From positions 992,001-1,056,000 of the forward strand of contig NZ_CP160403.1 in the NCBI RefSeq assembly GCF_040782645.1: DNA of 64,000 nucleotides. Reading direction: 5' to 3'. The notes under the pieces were generated by a model. That model ran no database searches and was not told the origin of the DNA. It worked only from the letters and a program-made list of their open reading frames with translations. Positions 1-8,351 of the stretch are shown piece after piece. Made by a program: the position numbers and the translations under genes. How positions within the stretch are numbered: position 1 is the first letter of the stretch; each line of letters starts with the position of its first letter. This stretch comes from Streptomyces sp. HUAS ZL42 (GTDB taxonomy: Bacteria > Actinomycetota > Actinomycetes > Streptomycetales > Streptomycetaceae).

Positions 1-621
1 ACGGCCGTGCATGGAGGAACGGTCGCGGGAGGGATGGACGACGATCGGCTCGTCCGCGAGGGCTGCGAGAGGGATCTCGCGGCGGCCCGCCAGCGGATGC
101 CCGGTGGGCAGGACGGCCACCAGGCGTTCGGACCGGAGGGCGGTGACCTCGACGGCGGCGTCCACCGGAGTGCCGCTCCGCAACAGGGCGAGGTCGTAGG
201 TGCCCTGGAGCAGGCCTTCGACCAGCTCGGGGTTCAGCAGCTCGCCGCGCAGCTCCAGGGACACGCCCGGCAGTTGCGCCCGTACCGTACGAGCGATCTG
301 CGGCAGGACGTCGTAGGTGGCGGTTCCGACGAACCCGACGGACACGCGTCCGGCCCGGCCGGTGGCGAGCAGTGCCATCTGGTCCTCCGCCCGCTCCACT
401 TCGGCCAGGATCGACCGCGCGTGGGGGACCAGATGACGGCCGGCCTCGGTGAGCTCCACGCGGCGTGTGGACCGGGTGAAGAGCGGCGTCCCGAGCTGTC
501 GCTCCAGCTGTTTGAGCTGCTGGGAGAGGGCCGACTGGGCCACGTGCAGACGCTGGGCGGCGCGGCCGAAGTGGCGTTCCTCGACGAGAGCGAGGAAGTA
601 GCGGACATGCCGGAGTTCCAT
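1..621 (-). CDS. LysR-family transcriptional regulator (3' end cut by window edge)
   Basis: The protein starts MELRHVRYFLALVEE, with the winged helix-turn-helix in residues 1-60 (AAQRLHVAQSALSQQLKQLE) followed by the start of the periplasmic-binding-like effector domain. I chose the ATG at 621 because it gives the canonical LysR N-terminus. Only about 207 of the usual 300 residues are present, and the frame stays open to base 1. It is divergent from the thiolase/CoA-transferase operon, the usual arrangement for a LysR activator of an aromatic catabolic operon, so it probably controls that operon. The effector is not visible, but a beta-ketoadipate pathway intermediate is a reasonable guess. 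Confidence 0.93.
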   Translation of the reverse strand, partial: MELRHVRYFLALVEERHFGRAAQRLHVAQSALSQQLKQLERQLGTPLFTRSTRRVELTEAGRHLVPHARSILAEVERAEDQMALLATGRAGRVSVGFVGTATYDVLPQIARTVRAQLPGVSLELRGELLNPELVEGLLQGTYDLALLRSGTPVDAAVEVTALRSERLVAVLPTGHPLAGRREIPLAALADEPIVVHPSRDRSSMHGR

Positions 622-643
622 GACCACATCTTATCTGTGTCAG

Positions 644-653
644 TGATTAATCA
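644..653. promoter_or_regulatory. TGATTAATCA palindrome in the lysR/thiolase divergent promoter
   Basis: The intergenic stretch 622-703 is strikingly A+T-rich for this genome. It holds the perfect 10-bp palindrome TGATTAATCA. LysR proteins bind dyads with a T-N11-A core in divergent promoters, so this is a likely operator core. The assignment is inferred from position and symmetry. Confidence 0.45.
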
Positions 654-703
654 AGCAGAACTGAATATTGGACGAGAACAATCCCGGAACCTACGTTGGG
701 ACC

Positions 704-1906
704 ATGGTTGCAAGCTTCGTTTACACCGCAGTGAGAACGCCTTTCGGGCGGTTCGGTGGAGCGCTCGCCGAGGTCCGGCCCGACGACCTCGCCGCCGTCG
801 CCCTCTCAGGAGCCCTGGCCAAGGCGCCGTCGCTGGACCCCGCGCTGATCGAAGACGTGGTCTGGGGCAACGCCAACGGCGCGGGCGAGGACAACCGGAA
901 CGTCGGTCGCATGGCGGTCCTTCTGGCGGGGCTGCCGACGTCGGTGCCGGCCACGACCGTCAACCGGCTGTGCGGCTCCTCGCTCGACGCGGCGATCATC
1001 GGCTCGCGCGCCGTCGAGAGCGGTGACGCCGACATCGTCCTCACCGGCGGGGTGGAGTCGATGACGCGTGCGCCGTGGGTCCTGCCCAAGCCGTCACGCG
1101 CCTTCCCCGCCGGCAACGTGACCGCCGTGTCGACCACCCTGGGATGGCGGCTGGTCAACGAACGCATGCCGAAGGAATGGACCGTCTCCCTGGGCGAGGC
1201 GAACGAGCAGCTGGCCGAGCGGTTCACCATCTCCCGGGAGAGACAGGACGAGTTCGCCGCCCGCTCGCACCAGCTCGCGGACGACGCCTGGAACTCCGGT
1301 TTCTACGACGACCTGGTGGTTCCCGTCGTACAGGACGGCGAGGCACTGCTCGCCCGCGACGAGGGCATCCGGCCCGGCTCCACGCCGCAGAAGCTGGCCG
1401 GCCTCAAGCCGGCGTTCCGCCCCGACGGAGTCATCACCGCCGGGAACGCCTCACCACTGAACGACGGTGCCTCTGCCGTGCTGATCGGCTCGGAGCAGGC
1501 GGCGTCCCGCATCGGCCTCGCACCGCTGGCTCGCATAGCGGGCCGCGGTGCATCGGCACTGGAACCGCAGATGTTCGGATTCGCGCCGGTCGAGGCGGCC
1601 GAGCGGGCGCTGAAGCGGGCCGGGATCTCCTGGTCGGAGGTGTCGGCGGTCGAACTCAACGAGGCTTTCGCCGTTCAGTCGTTGGCCTGCGTGGATGCCT
1701 GGAAGATCGATCCGGCCATCGTGAACGCCAAGGGCGGTGCGATCGCGATCGGCCATCCGCTCGGCGCCTCCGGCGGCCGCATCCTGAGCACCCTCGCCGC
1801 CCGGCTGCGCGAGTCGGGGCAGCGGTGGGGCGTCGCCGCGATCTGTATCGGTGTCGGACAGGCCCTGGCGGTCGTCCTGGAGAACGTTGCGGAGCAGGCC
1901 CGATGA
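704..1906 (+). CDS. pcaF: beta-ketoadipyl-CoA thiolase (acetyl-CoA acyltransferase)
   Basis: Thiolase of 400 residues, the normal family length. It should cleave 3-oxoadipyl-CoA with CoA to succinyl-CoA and acetyl-CoA. The catalytic triad is visible: Cys90 in NRLCGSSLDA, His351 in GHPLGASGGR and Cys381 in CIGVGQ. The N-terminus (YTAVRTPFGRFGGAL) and the AGEDNRNVGRMA segment resemble PcaF more than PhaA/AtoB, and the CoA-transferase pair next door supports this. I chose the ATG at 704 rather than the longer open frame from 668 because the family starts there. The stop overlaps the next start (ATGA), indicating translational coupling. No other pca genes lie in the window, so a general acetoacetyl-CoA role is not excluded. 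Confidence 0.85.
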   Translation: MVASFVYTAVRTPFGRFGGALAEVRPDDLAAVALSGALAKAPSLDPALIEDVVWGNANGAGEDNRNVGRMAVLLAGLPTSVPATTVNRLCGSSLDAAIIGSRAVESGDADIVLTGGVESMTRAPWVLPKPSRAFPAGNVTAVSTTLGWRLVNERMPKEWTVSLGEANEQLAERFTISRERQDEFAARSHQLADDAWNSGFYDDLVVPVVQDGEALLARDEGIRPGSTPQKLAGLKPAFRPDGVITAGNASPLNDGASAVLIGSEQAASRIGLAPLARIAGRGASALEPQMFGFAPVEAAERALKRAGISWSEVSAVELNEAFAVQSLACVDAWKIDPAIVNAKGGAIAIGHPLGASGGRILSTLAARLRESGQRWGVAAICIGVGQALAVVLENVAEQAR

Positions 1907-2574
1907 CTGTTCAGGTGTGCGCGGATGCGGACGAGGCCGTGGCGGGGATCAAGGACGGCTCAACGGTGCTGGTCGGAGGGTTCGGCATGGCCGGCATGCC
2001 CGTCGAGTTGATCGACGCGCTCATCCGGCAGGGTGCGACCGATCTGACCGTGGTGTCGAACAACGCCGGCAACGGCGACACGGGGCTGGCCGCGCTGCTG
2101 GCCAAGGGACGGGTGCGCAGGATCGTGTGCTCCTTCCCCCGCCAGTCCGACTCGTGGGTCTTCGACCGGCTCTACCGCGAGGGTCGGATCGAGCTCGAGG
2201 TCGTGCCACAGGGCACCCTCGCCGAACGGATGCGCGCGGCCGGTGCCGGCATCGGTGCGTTCTTCTCGCCCACGGGCGTCGGCACCCCCCTGGCGGAGGG
2301 GAAGGAGACCCGGGAGATAAACGGCCGCACCTACGTCCTGGAGTACCCGATCAAGGGTGACGTGGCGCTGATCGGCGCCCACAGAGCCGACCGGATGGGC
2401 AACCTCGTCTACCGCAAGACCGCCCGCAACTTCGGACCGGTCATGGCCACCGCCGCGACGACGGTCGTGGCACAGGTCCGCGAGATCGTCGAGATCGGAG
2501 AGATCGACCCGGAGGCCGTCGTGACGCCGAGCATCTACGTCGACCGTGTCGTTCAGGCGGGAGCGGCAGCATGA
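1903..2574 (+). CDS. pcaI: 3-oxoacid (beta-ketoadipate) CoA-transferase, subunit A
   Basis: Alpha subunit, 223 residues, of a family I CoA-transferase that moves CoA from succinyl-CoA to a 3-oxoacid, here probably 3-oxoadipate. The N-terminal GGFGMAGMPVELIDAL and the NNAGNGDTGLAALL segment are typical of subunit A. The start overlaps the thiolase stop and the stop overlaps the subunit B start, both as ATGA, so the three genes form one tightly coupled operon. SIMILAR scoA-type enzymes use acetoacetate, and sequence alone cannot separate the substrates; the PcaF-like partner favours 3-oxoadipate. Confidence 0.85.
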   Translation: MTVQVCADADEAVAGIKDGSTVLVGGFGMAGMPVELIDALIRQGATDLTVVSNNAGNGDTGLAALLAKGRVRRIVCSFPRQSDSWVFDRLYREGRIELEVVPQGTLAERMRAAGAGIGAFFSPTGVGTPLAEGKETREINGRTYVLEYPIKGDVALIGAHRADRMGNLVYRKTARNFGPVMATAATTVVAQVREIVEIGEIDPEAVVTPSIYVDRVVQAGAAA

Positions 2575-3248
2575 ACTCGATTACCGCACTGGTGGAGAAC
2601 CTCGGCCGGGGGCCGCTGGGCAAGGACGAGATGGCCGCCATGGTGGCGCGCGACATCCCGCACGGCTCCTACGTCAACCTGGGCATCGGCCAGCCGACGC
2701 TGGTCGCCGATCACCTGGCGGCGGGATCCGGGGTGGTGCTGCACACCGAGAACGGCATGCTCAACATGGGCCCCGCAGCCAAGCCCGGTCAAGTGGACCC
2801 CGATCTCACCAACGCGGGGAAGATCGCGGTCACGGAGCTGCCGGGAGCGGCCTACTTCCATCACGCCGACTCCTTCGCGATGATGCGCGGCGGCCACCTC
2901 GACATCTGCGTGCTCGGCGCCTTCCAGGTCTCGGCCGTCGGTGACCTGGCGAACTGGCACACCGGCGCGCCCGACGCGATCCCTGCTGTCGGCGGCGCCA
3001 TGGACCTCGCGATCGGCGCCAAGAAGGTCTTCGTCATGATGACGCTCTTCGCGAAGGACGGCTCGCCCAAACTGGTGCCGGAATGCAGTTACCCGCTGAC
3101 CGGGCTGGGGTGCGTCGACCGCGTCTACACCGACCTCGCGACGTTCCGTGTCGGCCCCGAAGGCGCCACGGTGCTCGAAACCTTCGGGATCACCTACGAC
3201 GAGCTCGTGGCCCGTCTCGACGTACCTCTGGCACCGGCGATCGCATAG
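2571..3248 (+). CDS. pcaJ: 3-oxoacid (beta-ketoadipate) CoA-transferase, subunit B
   Basis: Beta subunit, 225 residues, of the same heteromeric CoA-transferase. It carries the catalytic glutamate in HTENGMLNMGP, which forms the covalent glutamyl-CoA intermediate in this family, and the NLGIGQPTLVADHL segment of the beta fold. It is the last gene of the pcaFIJ-like operon and is followed by a strong stem-loop at 3286-3326. Confidence 0.87.
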   Translation: MNSITALVENLGRGPLGKDEMAAMVARDIPHGSYVNLGIGQPTLVADHLAAGSGVVLHTENGMLNMGPAAKPGQVDPDLTNAGKIAVTELPGAAYFHHADSFAMMRGGHLDICVLGAFQVSAVGDLANWHTGAPDAIPAVGGAMDLAIGAKKVFVMMTLFAKDGSPKLVPECSYPLTGLGCVDRVYTDLATFRVGPEGATVLETFGITYDELVARLDVPLAPAIA

Positions 3249-3285
3249 AGGAGTCTGCCGCCCGATTTTCCGCATGACGCTCGGC

Positions 3286-3326
3286 GATCAGTGACTGGGG
3301 GAGGCCCCCTCCCCCGGTCACTGATC
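3286..3326. terminator. Bidirectional stem-loop after the CoA-transferase operon
   Basis: Arms 3286-3304 and 3308-3326 pair over 19 positions with a single T/G wobble-type mismatch around a 3-base loop. It lies 37 bases after the subunit B stop, and its distal arm contains the stop codon of the esterase remnant that runs toward it, so it can serve both directions. There is no T-tract, which is common for terminators in this group. Confidence 0.75.
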
Positions 3327-3572
3327 CAGGAGCCGGCGCAGCCAGCGCAGCCGGGCGGCGCGGGCATCCACGGACAGCGCGGCCCGCGGCACCAGACCGT
3401 CGAACCCGTGGTAGCCGCCCGGCCATTCGGTCGTCATGAGCGCGAGCAGGTCGTTGAGCTGCTCCCTCGCCGCTGGGATGCCGTCCGGGACAGCCGTGGT
3501 CGGCGCCTGGCCGCCGACTTCCCCAAGCGCGGCGGCCAGCTCCGGATCGAAGGGCGGAGGGGGTGTGGTCAT
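3318..3572 (-). pseudogene. Internally deleted alpha/beta-hydrolase (lipase/esterase) remnant
   Basis: An 84-residue open frame whose start (MTTPPPPFDPELAAALGEV) matches the beginning of HSL-type alpha/beta hydrolases and whose end (WPGGYHGFDGLVPRAALS, then an Arg-rich helix) matches their C-terminus with the catalytic His in HGF. The central roughly 200 residues, including the HGGG and GDSAGG motifs, are missing, yet the frame is unbroken. It is therefore an in-frame internal deletion that cannot be an active esterase. A tiny functional protein is possible but unlikely. Confidence 0.65.
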
Positions 3573-3691
3573 CGGGGCCTCGTCGGGGATCGGTCGTCAC
3601 ACCTGCGTGCGGCCCGCTGTGGAAGTGCGGCGGCATCGCGGAACGGTGGGACCGGGGCAACGTGGTCGTGGAGCGCCGGGCGAAGACGTCC

Positions 3692-4294
3692 TCATACGTC
3701 GACGAGCATTCCGGGGTCCCCCGTCCGGGCACGGCGTACCCCTTCGCAGGGCGGAACAGCCCGTCGGGCGGATTCCCGGACGTGGATCCGAAGCGCGTCC
3801 TGGACGGGGTCGCCCGGGATCTCCTTCCCGTCCAGCGTGTCGACGATCCGGCGGGCCAGTCCCCGCGCGATGACGTCGGTGTCGCGGACGACCGTGGTCA
3901 GCGGTGGCCGGGCCAGGGCCCCGCCGGGGATGTCGTCGACGCCGATCACGGCGAGGTCGTGCGGCGCGCGCAGCCCGAGGGACGGCAAGGCGCCCAGCAC
4001 GGCCAGGGCGATGTCGTCGTTGAACGCGCAGATGCCCGTCACCGGCGGGTCGGCGGCGAGCCAGGCCTTCACCGCCTCCGCGGCGCCGTTCGGCTCGAGG
4101 GGGACGGTGCGGACCTCCGGTTCCGGGAGGCCGCGTTCGGCGCAGACCTTGCGCACCCCGTCCAGGCGCGGCCGGGCCAGGACACCGAGCCTCGTCAGGT
4201 CCGGGTAGGCGTAGCCGAGCCGGCGGTGTGATTCGGCGAGGTGGCGGGCCTGCATCGCGCCGATCGGCTCCTCGGACACCTGGTACTGATCCAC
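3692..4294 (-). pseudogene. LacI-family regulator remnant without its DNA-binding domain
   Basis: About 200 residues align with the C-terminal effector half of LacI/GalR regulators: an ARHLAESHRRLGYAYPD segment, GICAFNDDIALAVLGAL, then DLAVIGVDDIPGGALARPPLTTV. The helix-turn-helix and first sugar-binding subdomain are absent. The 5' end overlaps a TetR fragment on the other strand, so the break is a rearrangement, not a late start. It lies directly beyond the rhamnosidase gene, whose promoter still carries a LacI-type operator, so this may be that gene's former repressor. Confidence 0.75.
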
Positions 4295-4456
4295 ATGGCC
4301 AACGCCGGCGTCGTCAACGCCACCGGCGATGCCGCCCCCGACGCCTGGCGACGCGTCGTCGCCCTGCTGATCCAGTCCTTGGAGACCCCGGCCCGCGGCC
4401 CCCTGCCCGCCTCACCCGAGCACGACGCCCTCCACAGGGCCATGCTCCGCGGGCAT
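4280..4456 (+). pseudogene. TetR-family regulator C-terminal fragment
   Basis: The + strand frame reads HMANAGVVNATGDAAPDAW, then RRVVALLIQSLE and ASPEHDALHRAMLRG. This matches the C-terminal ligand domain of a group of actinomycete TetR regulators. No N-terminal DNA-binding part is present; the fragment begins inside the LacI remnant on the opposite strand. It is a recombination scar with no likely function. Confidence 0.6.
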
Positions 4457-4511
4457 CACGTCGCCGGAGCGCGGACCCGAGCAGCTGACCTCCTTGTGGC
4501 CGCACCGGTCC

Positions 4512-4545
4512 ATGCCGTCCAGGCGCAAGGTGCCCTGGACGGCAT
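4512..4545. terminator. Stem-loop after the rhamnosidase gene
   Basis: Perfect 12-bp arms (ATGCCGTCCAGG at 4512-4523 and its complement at 4534-4545) flank a 10-base loop, 19 bases beyond the rhamnosidase stop. Position and symmetry fit a terminator for the minus-strand gene. Confidence 0.7.
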
Positions 4546-4563
4546 CGACGTAGCCGCGCCCCG

Positions 4564-7500
4564 TCAGCCGACGCGGATCTCAGCGAGCTGGAGACGGTAC
4601 TTGGACGTCTCGTCGGAAGCGGGTGCCCCAAGCCTCGTGGCGCGCAGGCGCAGGTAGCGGCCGGTGGCAGAGGTGAGCGTGTACGTCTGGGCGGCTCCAC
4701 TGGGGTTGCTCTGTCCGGTGACGGTACGGGCGGTGGTGTACGTGCTCGCGCCCTCCGCACGGGTCTGCAGGGCGAAGTCGACGGGGAAGCCGGCCGTGCC
4801 GCCCCCGGCCGCCGCAGTGTCGGTGCGCGGGTGAAGGACGACGGAGCCGATGGCCCGGTCGGCGCCCAGGTCGACCTCGATCCACACGGGCGTGCCGCTG
4901 ACGTCGGCGGAGGAAAAGTCGATGCTGGTGAAGCCCTTGGCGCCGGTCACACTGGTGAGGGTGCCGTCCAGGACCCGGGTCTTGCCCCAGTCACCGTTCT
5001 CCAGTGTGTAGTTGCTGGTGACGGTGGTCGCGGCGGTGGGGACGGTGAGTTCGGCGAGCTGGAGGCGGTACTTGGTCGTCTCGTCCGAAGCGGGAGTCCC
5101 GAGCCTGGTGGCCTGCACACGGACGTAGCGGGCGGTCGTCGTCCTGAAACCGTACGTCTGCACCAGTCCGCTGGGATTCGGCTGGCCGCTGACGGTACGT
5201 ACGGTGGTGTAGGTGCTGGATCCGTCGGGGCGGGTCTGGATCGTGAAGTCGACGGGGAAGCCGGCCGTGCCACCGCCCGCTGCCGGGGTGTCGGTGCGCG
5301 GGAAAAGGCGCACGGCGTCGAGATCGGTGTCCACGCCCAGGTCGATCTCCACCCACACGGGGTTCGCGCTGACATCGGCGGAGGTGAACTCGTTGCTGGT
5401 GTAGCCCCTGGCGCCGGTCACGCTGGTCAGCGTGCCGTCGGTGAGCCGGCTCCGGCCCCAGTTGCTGTTCTCCAGGCTGTTGTTGCTGGAAACGGGCTTG
5501 CCCAGGGCGAGGTTGTCGAGACGGCCCGTGCCGGTGGCCGTGAACGTCCAGGTGCCCGGCTGGACCGTGAAGTAGACGTACGAGGAGTCCCTGCTCACGT
5601 ACGTCAGGCCGCTGACGCTGCCGGTGGCGGAGCCGTTCGTGTAGACGGTGGTGCCGTTGGCGTTGATGACCGGCTGGGCGCCGCCGTAGGTGGGCACACC
5701 CACACGAGCGGTCGTCCCGCCCGGCGAGGTGAGCGTCAGAGTCACGTTGCCGCCGTCACGTGTGATGCCGAGGCGGATGTCGCCCTTGACCGTGGGCACG
5801 ACGGTGTTGATCTTCGTGAGCGTGCCTGTCTGAGGTACGACGTCGTACGTCGTCCAACCCGGCTGCGTGGGACGGACACCGGCGGCGTAGGCGGACAGCG
5901 CGTACAGCGGGCCGCCGTTCCATGCATGGTTGTCGGTGCCGTCGGCCTTGGCCCACAGCTCCCACAGCGTGTAGCAGGCGGGGTCGGCGACCTGGGCGGC
6001 GTAGCGGTTGCGCATCCGCTCCTCGGCGACGGTGGCCGCGCCCATCAGATACAGCGCCTCGATGACGTAGAACTCCATGTAGGGGCTGGCGTTGAGGTGA
6101 GTGCGCAGCACCTCGGTCACCGCGCGGTAGCGGGAGGCGGGAGCCAGGCCCGCGACGACGGCGAGGGCGCCTGCGCGGTCGTCGGTGTCCCTGGTGTAGC
6201 CGGGCGAGCGGTACTCGTTCCTGGAGGCGTTCCACAGCACGCGGTCGAAGTTGGCCTTGATGCTGTCGCGCCTGGCCTGCCATCCGGCCGTGTCGCCGCT
6301 GTTGCCGCTGAGGTCGGCCAGCTTGGCGGCGGTGTCCAGGGCCAGGTAGTACCAGCAGTTGTCCAGAACGCGGGCGTCGATGTTGCTGCCCCAGTCCTCC
6401 CAGTCCCAGTCCCCGGCGCGGTGGTTGACCAGGCCGTCGCTGTCCAGGCTCCACAGGTTCAGGTACTTCTTCACCGCCGGGTAGGCGCCGGTGACGGCGC
6501 TCGCGTTGCCGGTGTAGAGGTAGTACGTCCAGAACGACCACACCGAGGCGAGCATCTGCACGGGCAGTTCGGCGGTCCAGATCGTCGCCGGAACCGGTGA
6601 GTACAGCGCTCCGCTGTCCTTCTGCCAGGCGGCCAGCTGGGCGATGGCCTTCTTGCCGAGTGCGTGGGAGCGGGTGTCGAAGGTGTAGAAGCCCTCCTTG
6701 AGCTGGTTGACGACATCACCCCACCACTGGGCCCGCTCACGGGTGGGGCAGTCCATGTAGTTGTCGCGCATGTTGACGTACATCGTGCGCGCAGCCTTGG
6801 TCCACAGGGTGTCCAGGAAAGCGTCACTGCTGCTGAACGAGCCCGCGAAGTCGGTGTCATAGCCCGACTCCCGGTACTTCAGGTCGAGGATGGTGACACC
6901 CGCCGGGATCGTGTACCGCACAGCCGTACCGCTCATCCACGCCAGGGGCTCGAACTCCTGGACACCGCCGGTGCAGACGTAGGTGGCGCGCATGTTGTAC
7001 TGAGTTCCCGGCTCGATCCCGGTCAGACCCGCGCCGTCGTCGTAGTGATCGGTGTGGATGCCGATCACCGCACCGGCCGGCGCGTCCACCTTCAGGAACG
7101 GGGTCACCTGGATGTTGGACGGCAAGGTGGCCGAGATCGCGGTGGAGCCCTGACCCGTGGACGGCAGTGAGGCGGCGTTGGTGTAGGACTTCAGACCGGA
7201 GTAGCGGAACAGCGGGATCGGCCGCTCGGCGAGGGCGTTCCAGGGCGCGGCGCCTGCGGCACCGTAATCGGTCGGCGCCGTCCAGCCGCCGTCGTTGAAG
7301 CCCGGGGAGCGCCAGCCCGACACGACGGCGGCGGCTCGGGCGTCGTAGTAGATGTTCGACTCGGGCAGCCGGAAGTTCACCTGCGTACCGCTGGTGTTGT
7401 TCGAGTAGCCCGGGTGGACGGTGTGCTTCCAACTGGTGTCGCTGATCAGCCGGGTGGTCGACGAGCCGACCTGGATGTCGGACTGGAACAGGAGCCCGCC

Positions 7501-7926
7501 CCTGCCGCTGCTGCTGTGCGAGAAACCCTGCTTGCCGAAGTACCACACCAGCAGGGCCACCGTGTTGCTGCCGCTGGTCAGGTAGGGGGCGAGGTCGATC
7601 TCGTCGTAGTAGGTGTCCGTGCGGTTGGGGCCGCGCTTGAGCTGACCGTCGAAGACCACCAGCGTGCCGTTCACCCAGAGCCAGTACTTGGAGTCCGCCG
7701 CGATCTGCGTCACGGCCTTGGACGGCGCGGAGCCCAGGGTGAACGATCTGCGGAAAGCCACCCACTGGTTGGTCGTGCTCGACGGCGCCCAGATCCACTT
7801 CGCACTCCAGGAGACGGCGGCCGAGGCCGTGGGGGCGAGCCCTGGCACGAGCATCGAACCAAGGGTGGGCGCGAGGGCGACGGCGATGGCGGAACGCAGG
7901 GCGGAGCGGCGTGAGATGAGCTGCAT
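4564..7926 (-). CDS. Secreted GH78 alpha-L-rhamnosidase with two C-terminal discoidin domains
   Basis: A 1120-residue exported glycosidase expected to release alpha-L-rhamnose from plant or microbial rhamnosides. The N-terminus has a twin-arginine-type signal (SRRSALRSAIAVAL, cleavage near ASA-AVSW at residue 36). It is followed by carbohydrate-binding beta domains and an (alpha/alpha)6 barrel with the GH78 signature CPTRERAQWWGDV near residue 395. Residues about 802-962 and 965-1120 are two closely similar F5/8 type C (discoidin) modules, probably sugar-binding. I took the ATG at 7926 because the signal peptide starts there and AAGG lies upstream; an in-frame extension of 28 residues was rejected. 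A LacI-type palindrome sits 32 bases upstream. Confidence 0.92.
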   Translation of the reverse strand: MQLISRRSALRSAIAVALAPTLGSMLVPGLAPTASAAVSWSAKWIWAPSSTTNQWVAFRRSFTLGSAPSKAVTQIAADSKYWLWVNGTLVVFDGQLKRGPNRTDTYYDEIDLAPYLTSGSNTVALLVWYFGKQGFSHSSSGRGGLLFQSDIQVGSSTTRLISDTSWKHTVHPGYSNNTSGTQVNFRLPESNIYYDARAAAVVSGWRSPGFNDGGWTAPTDYGAAGAAPWNALAERPIPLFRYSGLKSYTNAASLPSTGQGSTAISATLPSNIQVTPFLKVDAPAGAVIGIHTDHYDDGAGLTGIEPGTQYNMRATYVCTGGVQEFEPLAWMSGTAVRYTIPAGVTILDLKYRESGYDTDFAGSFSSSDAFLDTLWTKAARTMYVNMRDNYMDCPTRERAQWWGDVVNQLKEGFYTFDTRSHALGKKAIAQLAAWQKDSGALYSPVPATIWTAELPVQMLASVWSFWTYYLYTGNASAVTGAYPAVKKYLNLWSLDSDGLVNHRAGDWDWEDWGSNIDARVLDNCWYYLALDTAAKLADLSGNSGDTAGWQARRDSIKANFDRVLWNASRNEYRSPGYTRDTDDRAGALAVVAGLAPASRYRAVTEVLRTHLNASPYMEFYVIEALYLMGAATVAEERMRNRYAAQVADPACYTLWELWAKADGTDNHAWNGGPLYALSAYAAGVRPTQPGWTTYDVVPQTGTLTKINTVVPTVKGDIRLGITRDGGNVTLTLTSPGGTTARVGVPTYGGAQPVINANGTTVYTNGSATGSVSGLTYVSRDSSYVYFTVQPGTWTFTATGTGRLDNLALGKPVSSNNSLENSNWGRSRLTDGTLTSVTGARGYTSNEFTSADVSANPVWVEIDLGVDTDLDAVRLFPRTDTPAAGGGTAGFPVDFTIQTRPDGSSTYTTVRTVSGQPNPSGLVQTYGFRTTTARYVRVQATRLGTPASDETTKYRLQLAELTVPTAATTVTSNYTLENGDWGKTRVLDGTLTSVTGAKGFTSIDFSSADVSGTPVWIEVDLGADRAIGSVVLHPRTDTAAAGGGTAGFPVDFALQTRAEGASTYTTARTVTGQSNPSGAAQTYTLTSATGRYLRLRATRLGAPASDETSKYRLQLAEIRVG

Positions 7927-7957
7927 CGCGGGACCTTCTGAGGGAGGGGGGGTGGGG

Positions 7958-7971
7958 TTGAATCGATTCAA
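7958..7971. promoter_or_regulatory. LacI-type operator in the rhamnosidase promoter
   Basis: TTGAATCGATTCAA is a perfect 14-bp palindrome with the central CG of LacI/GalR operators, just upstream of the rhamnosidase start. A second smaller palindrome, TCGATCGA, follows at 7973-7980. The site implies sugar-responsive repression. The only LacI gene nearby is the truncated one at 3692-4294. Confidence 0.75.
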
Positions 7972-8090
7972 TTCGATCGATGCAGCGGAGATACTTGACC
8001 CTCCACACAATCGCTGTCAATGGCCTGGACACAGGAAACCCACAAGTTTCGTGCCATCGGGTGGGCCCTGAGGCCTCACAACGGTACGGC

Positions 8091-8156
8091 TCAGTTCAAG
8101 CCGAACAGCGACCGGGCGTTGCCGTGCGCTATCCGTCGAGGCTGGTCCGTTGATCT
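8091..8156 (-). pseudogene. C-terminal relic of an amidohydrolase-2 family protein
   Basis: The minus strand reads QPRRIAHGNARSLFGLN followed by a stop. The HGNAR-LFGL ending is the usual C-terminus of amidohydrolase-2 (TIM-barrel metal hydrolase) proteins. Only about 20 residues are recognisable; upstream of them the frame does not continue as a protein. It looks like the stump of a gene lost when DNA to the right was inserted or rearranged. Confidence 0.4.
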
Positions 8157-8351
8157 GCGGAACCCATGCTGTCCTCCGCGGTCTTGGAATCCGGCTAGCC
8201 TTCCGGCCAGGATCACCTAGTGCTGTGACCGCGAAGGTTCACCGGGTTCGCTGGCCGCTGCGACCGCTGGACTGGTTGGATTACGGCCGACAATGAGGTA
8301 TTCGGTCCGGGGCGTGCAAGGTTCCCCCGCGATCCTGCGTCGGGAGGGCAG

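Noticed and set aside
8218..8245. Possible left terminal inverted repeat of the IS630 element beginning at CTAG
   Set aside because: The only shared core with the right side (near 9870-9885) is about 6-8 bases (CCGCGA region), too weak and at the wrong offset to call an inverted repeat.
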